This document shows positions 58,118-64,000 of a DNA stretch of 64,000 nucleotides, one piece after another. Made by a program: the position numbers and the translations under genes. Source of the stretch: Orychophragmus violaceus (lineage: Eukaryota > Streptophyta > Magnoliopsida > Brassicales > Brassicaceae); the NCBI GenBank assembly GCA_030180135.1, contig CM058236.1:58183728-58247727 (forward strand), written 5' to 3'. Each line of letters opens with the position of its first letter. The stretch's first letter is position 1. The notes below the pieces were generated by a model that searched no databases, had not been told where the DNA came from, and saw only the letters and a list, made by a program, of their open reading frames with translations.

Positions 58118-59657
58118 TGTAACACCCGTCCCTTCGGATCCAAGTCAACGACTCTTTGACTTCCCAAGTCATAGTTCACAAATCGCGAACCAAGCCATAA
58201 ACCGGAGCCAACACGTGAATAATTGAAGGGTTTACTTTATTGAAATAGGAAACCGAGTCTTATAAGAAAACCAAACTAAATGAAATAGCTTAACGTGAAG
58301 CGAAAGGAAACGCTTAACTCTTAAAGAAATAAAGAACAAAAAAAGAAAAAGGAAGAATTCTCGCTTCCCAAAACTTAGCACCACACCGTCCGTCTACGGT
58401 CTACCAATGGAACTCTCCGGGATTACCTGCAAAACAGAAAACGGAGGAGGCCTGAGTAATTGGTTCAACACCAATACCCAGTGAGAGCAGGCTCTAGGAA
58501 CCTACGATCTCATCATACACTATCACAACAGCAAGAAACGAGTCCAAGGCTAATAACACCTTGCACCCAACGCCCGAAGGCACACAATCAACCAACACAC
58601 TAACAACTTGTCCATAGGTGCGAGCCTGGGCCCCAACCACAACGCACACACCCATGAACAGACTCGGGCCACAACCCTACTCCACCGGCACCAACCGGTA
58701 TTCACTCGGTCAAAACCGACTCGGGCCACAACCCTACTCCACCACAACATTCGGGCCACAACCCGACTCAACCACAACACTCGCAACTATGCAAACAAGC
58801 CATCAATCACAATCAACGTTGTCGTTTTAAGTGATAACCTAGTTTCTATGTGCTTTCAATCGCATCAACGCAAATCATCTGCTAGATCTACACTACCTAG
58901 GAAAGACACTATTAAACAAGGACTCATGTCCTGATATTGAGATATAATAGGGTAGAGATCACGACCGGTCCTCACCTTAGTCTAGATATGACAAACGGAA
59001 GTAGATTTAGAGATTCCAACAACAGATCTGGAGATCCTGCAAACAGATCTGAGGTTCCAGACGACATATCTAGAGAAAGGAAGAACAGATCTAGGTTTTC
59101 GGGCAACATATCTGAGCGAAAGAGAGAGACGGAGAGAGATACAGTTCAGATCTAGAACTTCCAACGGATCAGATCTGATCTGGAAGCATAGATCTGAAGT
59201 AGATCTGAGATTTAGAAGTGGAGATCGGAGTAGATCTGAGATCTGGAGATCTAACCTTTACGAACGCGAAGAATGGAGGATTTGGCACTCAAACAGGTCT
59301 AGAAGGCGACGATTGGAGGTTCGAGTGCAAAAACGGAGACAAGTAGGAAATTCCGGCGAAATCCAGTTTTCCGGCGAGATTTTCCGGCGACGGCGGTGGT
59401 GGTCCGGCGGTGGCTCCGGGCGGTGATCGGCCGGCGGCTCTGGTGGTCGGTGGTGGTTCCGGTCGGTGGTTGGCTGGCTGGTCGTCGGTTCCGGTCACGA
59501 GCAGAGCTTCGCCTCTCCAAAAATCTCTACATTTCTAATGGGGGTGCACCTCCTTTTATATGGAAATGGGATGGGGGTACTAGGGTTTTGGAATTGGGCT
59601 TCGGGCTTTGGCCCATTTCTCCTGATTTTTTTGGGCCCAGAAAATTGGGCCATTACA
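58118..59657 (-). repeat. 3' LTR of a chromovirus-like Ty3/gypsy element
   Basis: 1540 bp from TGTAATGGCCCAATTTTC (minus strand, 59657) to GGGTGTTACA (58118). The purine tract AAGGGGAGGAGAAT directly precedes it on the minus strand, after a GAATTCGTCTCGAATTCC word of the kind seen before the 3' LTR of Tekay-type chromoviruses. TATAAAAG lies at 59553-59560 and is followed by a GC-rich transcribed region (59280-59520). ORFs inside are low-complexity and not credible proteins. No second LTR is in the window. Confidence 0.7.
59553..59560 (-). promoter_or_regulatory. TATA box of the chromovirus-like LTR
   Basis: TATAAAAG in CCATATAAAAGGAGG context on the minus strand. Confidence 0.6.
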
Positions 59658-60180
59658 ATTCTCCTCCCCTTAGCAGGAATTCGAGACGAATTCCGCGGCG
59701 AGAATTCTCCTCTATATCTCTTAACTGTCAGCAAAACACACGAAGCCTGCAGAACAAATCCAACTTGACCAACTCACTCTTTTCAAAATAACTTGCCGTC
59801 AAATCCAGAATATTGCTTCTCCCCTCCCCCTTAATTCCAAACCACACCCTAAAGTGTCATACTCCTCAATACTTATCAAACAACAACTTCCAAAATGCGA
59901 CACAACTCCACTTACTACCGCCCATGTCCATTAAGGCTACCTGATATAGGGGGAACGACCCACTCAAGTTTTGCTACGCTCACTTGCCACGCTTCCGCTG
60001 TGCACTCTGATCTGCAAAACGATTTCCAATCTGACTTCCAACGCAAGGTTTCCTACCTTGTGTTCCAGATGTAGTGTTTTCCAAACACCATCCTTTGGGT
60101 TTCCTTCCCCATTAAGCTTGCCCTCCTTTGCTATTCCTTGCAGCTTCCTGCCAATCCTCCATAGTGTTTTCCTAACACTC
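59658..60180 (-). other. 3' internal region of the chromovirus-like element
   Basis: Noncoding or decayed sequence upstream of its polypurine tract. I see no chromodomain or integrase motif in the 520 bp available; it is cut at 60180 by the Tat element. Confidence 0.5.
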
Positions 60181-60720
60181 TGTTGGAGTCAAATTTAGCA
60201 CCTTCCTAAAAAGGCCTATTCAGGAATTTAGGTTGGCCCAAAGTGGAAAGACGGTTTTCTAAGCCCAAGTCGGAAAACTTAAATGTATTCGAAAGGGGCT
60301 ATGACGGCTTACATTTAGGGTTAATCAAGATGACGATTAACCATGAAAGGCGGCATCAAGATATGGAAACTATCCCGATATTTTCTAACGACATAAGAAA
60401 AATATTCGTTTTTATCTTAATTACCTTTTTTAATTAATTGAATAAACCGAATTTGTAATCCTATAAAAGGAGACCTTATATCATTCAATGAGGATACATT
60501 TTTCATAATACTTTTAGCCTGAGAGACTTTAGAGCCGATTTGACCTAAAACTCTCTCCGGCGACTTGAGCATTCTTTTATCGGCTTCCATCTCGGAAAAT
60601 ACCGGCATAAACCCTAGTTTCCTAAACTCTCACCGTGTTCTTAAATTCTTCTTTTAGAATCTCTTAAGAAAAACCCTAAAATTCTTGCTATCTTTGGATA
60701 CGCAGAATTGAGATCTTACA
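60181..60720 (+). repeat. 5' LTR of the Tat element
   Basis: TGTTGGAGTCAAATTTAGCA...GATCTTACA, 540 bp. TATA box TATAAAAG at 60463-60470. Confidence 0.85.
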
Positions 60721-60722
60721 AT

Positions 60723-60740
60723 TGGCGCCGACTGTGGGGA
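60723..60740 (+). other. Primer-binding site of the Tat element
   Basis: TGGCGCCGACTGTGGGGA, the TGGCGCC-type site typical of Tat/Athila elements, 2 bp after the LTR. Confidence 0.85.
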
Positions 60741-60765
60741 TTTCTAAGAGAAATTTCTGAACGAG

Positions 60766-63700
60766 ATGTCGGGAAACAGTGACGAAATCGATCCAAGTAA
60801 CCCAAAGGTTCAACTAAGTGATCACGAAGAAAGTGACTACGATCAAAGTGATCATGAAGTCGAAGAAGACAGAGAACTCGACGGAAAACAACCACGAGGC
60901 TCTGGAAAAGACGACAGGCGTGCCCCGCCAGTCAATGAGATAGCAAAACAAGTCGACCAAGATAGGTTTTTAGCCACTATGATGGCAAAAATCGATTCTC
61001 AGAACAACTTAATCAAGGAATTCTCGGAAAGAATTGACCTGTTCAGTCTGAACAAGCTCGGATCCGTTTAGACCAACAATCAAGAAAAAGTCGCCAGACG
61101 ACTGGTCTACGATACATCCGAGGAGAATCATCGAGAACAAAGCCGAAGCAGTGAGTCCAGGAGCAACTCGCGCAGGGAACGCGATGAGCAGGACACATGC
61201 GAACGAAGCTCACACCAAATAAGAGACTCAGAAAAATCCAAACGGAGTACAAGCCGGGAGCAGGACGACTGGTACAACGAGAGGTACTCACCCGATAAAA
61301 ACGAACGCGCCGATCACGAGACACGAGGTTTTCATCACAGACGAAATTCACAATATGAGAATGACTCGCACCATGATAACCATCGCCACGAACGAGGTAC
61401 ATCACGCGAGAAAACTCATGGAGTGTCTATTCGCGGAGCAAGTCGCAACCGTGTCGAGAAGGAGCTTACTAAACTCAGAGATACCTTAAAAGAGTTGAAA
61501 GGCGAAGTTCACAGCGTTAAAGGATCCGCTCCTGAGATCGATCGAATCATTGAGGAGACTCGAAGAACGCCATTCACTTCACGCATTACGGACGCGTACA
61601 TACGCCAGAAGGAGAAGCTCAGACTGCCAATGTATGATGGAACGAAGGATCCCGCCACCCATCTGACGATTTTCAAGATTATGGCATCGAAAGCACGATT
61701 CACATCATCTAGAGAACGCGACATCGGCCTCTGTCAATTGTTTGCTGAAACCTTAGAAGGGGACGCACTAACCTGGTTTTCCCGGCTACCACCTAAGTCG
61801 ATCAACGAATTCTCAGACCTAACGAGAGCGTTTGTAAGGCACCACTTTGCCTACGTAAACAAAGATACATCGCTTAACGCGCTAATGGCCATGACGCAGG
61901 AGAAGAAGGAAACATTAAGAACCTTCATAGACCGATTCAAAGCGACTATGACACGGGCGGATGCCCCAGATAAGTTCAATATCGCGGCACTAACGAACGC
62001 CGTCTGGCATGAATCGCCATTTTACCAAGACCTGTTCGTCAACCCGCCATTAACCATCGAGGATGCCCTCCATCGAGCAAATAAATTTGTGGAGCTGGAA
62101 GAAAAGAAAGTGGCTCTAGCAAGAAAATTCGGCACAACCAAACAGTCCGACAGAAAGGAGGAAAGAGAACCCAGGCAACATTACGACAAAGGGGCCAAGA
62201 CGACGATGGTTGTCAACAACACTGACAAACCACGATCATCAAAACCCTGGAGCAAACAGAGCAAAGAGGGAAAAGAAATGGCACAGCAAGCCGCTCCCAC
62301 CGCAGGAGAGAAGTATTGCGAATACCATCAAGCCACCTCACACGACACTGCTGAATGCCGAAACCTCAGAAACGCACTCTATGCCCGACTTTCAGATGAA
62401 GAAATCAAGGCGGCAATCGAAAGACTCAAGAAAGAATCTGAACAGCAAGAGGAAGGTAAAGTCGACAGGGAGGCACCCAAGCAAGGCAAACAACAGCGGC
62501 GCATCAAAAGCATAGCTTTGAAATGCAACCGAGAAGAAGAAGACGAGGAAGGAGATGAAGAAGAAACTCCTAAAGCCGTCCGAAGAATCAACATGATTAT
62601 GGGCGGCCTAATCTCCGTAAACGATTCAGTTAGGTCAATCAAAGTATACGAACGCCTTGCACTAGCCGCGCAAAAGGCACCCCAGCCGATCCTGACAGAC
62701 GACCCTCCCGTCGTCTTTACCGACCAGGATCTCTATGGGACTCATTACCCTCACAATGATCCGCTAGTAGTTGAACTATTAATTGGAAGCTGTCAAGTAT
62801 CTCGGATACTAGTTGACACCGGAAGCTCAATAGATCTAATCTTCTTAGACACACTCAAGAAGATGGAAATCAAGGAGGAGGATATCAAGCAGAAAGCAAA
62901 ACCGCTCACGGGTTTCACAAGCGAAACGACATACACGATTGGGACCATCAAGCTACCGATTTACGCAGGGGGAGTTAATAGAATGGTTAAGTTTCATGTC
63001 ATCGACAAACCAACCATTTATAATGTTATCCTTGGCACCCCATGGCTATACAGCATGAAGGCGGTGTCCTCGACATATCACCAATGTCTATAGTTTCCAA
63101 CACCCAAGGGAATCCAAACGGTTAAAGGATGCCAAAGAGCAAGTCGGTCGTGTTTCGCAAGAGAACATAAGATAAGAGTGCCTTCATGCATGATCAATGC
63201 AGAACAAGGACGAAAAGGCCCCGAAAAGGAACTCATCCAGAAAGTCATCATCGACGACTCAGACGCAAGCAGGCATGTGGGAATCGGTGCAGAACTACCC
63301 GAAGGCATCAAAAAGGAGCTGATCGCCTTCTTACAACGAAACGTGGCGACCTTCGCATGGTTAGTCAAAGACATGAAAGGAATTAATCCATCAATCACGA
63401 CTCACGAACTCAACGTTGATCCGACTTACAAGCCGATAAAACAAAAAAGGCGCAAGCTCGGTCCCAAAAGGGCCAAGGCGGTCAATGAAGAAGTAGAAAA
63501 GTTGCTCGACGCCGGTTCAATTCAAGAGGTGAAGTATCCCGATTGGCTAGCCAATCCGGTTGTCGTCAAAAAGAAGAATGGGAAATGGAGAGTATGCGTT
63601 GATTTTACAGATCTCAACAAAGCCTGCCCGAAAGACAGTTTCCCGCTGCCACATATCGACCGACTTGTCGAAGCAACAGCCGGGAACGAGTTACTATCAT

Positions 63701-64000
63701 TCATGGATGCATTTTCAGGATACAATCAGATCCTTATGAACCCAGATGATAGGGAGAAGACGACATTCATCACTGAGCGCGGAACTTACTGCTACAAGGT
63801 CATGCCGTTTGGCCTCAAGAACGCCGGTGCCACATATCAACGACTAGTCAATCGGATGTTCGCAGGATAGCTCGGCACGACAATGGAAGTTTATATAGAC
63901 GACATGTTGGTAAAATCCTTAGTCGCCTCTCAACATATCGGCCATCTAAAGGAATGTTTTAACATCCTCAATAAGTATGGAATGAAGCTGAACCCGGCCA
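60766..64000 (+). pseudogene. Tat gag-protease-RT polyprotein, three in-frame stops, runs off window
   Basis: From MSGNSDEIDPSNPKVQLSDH the same frame continues to the window end. Order: acidic then Arg/Ser-rich N-terminal region, retrotransposon gag core (KLRLPMYDGTKDPATHLTIF, EGDALTWFSRLPPKSINEFS, about 61610-61810), zinc-knuckle-like CEYHQATSHDTAEC (62318-62360), protease (ILVDTGSSIDLIFLDTLKKM, active Asp near 62815), then RT with WRVCVDFTDLNKACPKDSFP, GYNQILM and YIDDMLVKS (63893-63918). Nonsense codons: TAG at 61069-61071, 63091-63093 (relatives have Lys in CLKFPTP) and 63868-63870 (relatives have Gln). No indel breaks the frame over 3.2 kb. RNase H and integrase would lie beyond the window. 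Confidence 0.88.

Larger units (their letters stand above)
60181..64000 (+). mobile_element. Tat-lineage Ty3/gypsy retrotransposon, 5' half
   Basis: 5' LTR 60181-60720, primer site 60723-60740, then gag, protease and the start of RT in one frame on the plus strand, running off the window. Inserted in the chromovirus-like element: left flank CACTC (60176-60180) would be the target duplicate. No frameshift, but three amber codons. Confidence 0.9.

Noticed and set aside
59289..59791. Gly/Arg/Val-rich ORFs in the chromovirus-like LTR
   Set aside because: Low-complexity frames on both strands in a GC-rich transcribed LTR region, with no known domain.
61530..61545. GATCGATCGA in Tat gag, and TTGATCGATC at about 35850 in the ATPase gene
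   Set aside because: Single occurrences within normal coding sequence, without the TGT/ACA flanks or a 21-bp partner; treated as chance.

Overview
The window is plant nuclear DNA, almost certainly from a Brassicaceae species. It is AT-rich and intron-containing. It holds one clear host gene, a 15-exon plasma-membrane H+-ATPase, set among nested transposable elements. The captured gene pieces (a WIN2-like PP2C fragment, a small membrane-protein gene), the element families (Athila, CACTA, PIF/Harbinger, Cassandra, Tat) and the tRNA-iMet-type primer sites all fit a crucifer.

Layout. (1) 1-28224: one minus-strand Athila-like Ty3/gypsy element whose gag has been split by three later insertions: a 9.5-kb CACTA element with TNP2-type and TNP1-like genes (1929-11445, TSD TTA), a Ty1/copia element with almost identical LTRs (12410-19912, TSD TTCAG), and a gene-capturing CACTA element without transposase (19937-26767). 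The gag reading frame resumes across every junction once insert and target duplication are set aside, which fixes the boundaries. (2) 28225-31759: a 5'-truncated L1-type LINE. (3) 32562-39349: the minus-strand H+-ATPase gene, with a retroposon in its 2.1-kb intron and a SINE-like element in its first intron. (4) 39480-42227: AT-rich intergenic DNA with a 208-bp CT microsatellite and a 649-bp hAT-type MITE. (5) 42228-53884: a PIF/Harbinger element (transposase, Myb-like and GRF zinc-finger genes) carrying a second copia element (45655-52572, TSD ACTTT). (6) 55080-58117: a decayed copia element in whose integrase lie a Cassandra TRIM with 5S-rRNA-derived LTRs (57234-58086) and the 3' LTR of a chromovirus-like element (58118-59657). 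(7) 60181-end: the 5' LTR, gag, protease and start of RT of a plus-strand Tat-lineage gypsy element inserted in the chromovirus.

The signal I consider most worth pursuing is a short, near-palindromic motif (consensus around TGTCGATCGATGCA / TGTCGATCGACACA). It occurs almost always as pairs whose cores are 21 bp apart (range 20-23 bp), in the LTRs, leaders and a gag-protease linker of three different LTR-retrotransposon families. I did not see it in the DNA transposons, the LINE, the other LTR elements or the host gene. In both copia families one pair sits just upstream of the LTR TATA box.

Exon borders and repeat ends were read by eye from splice and terminal motifs. Family names rest on recognised protein motifs and terminal structures, not on searches.
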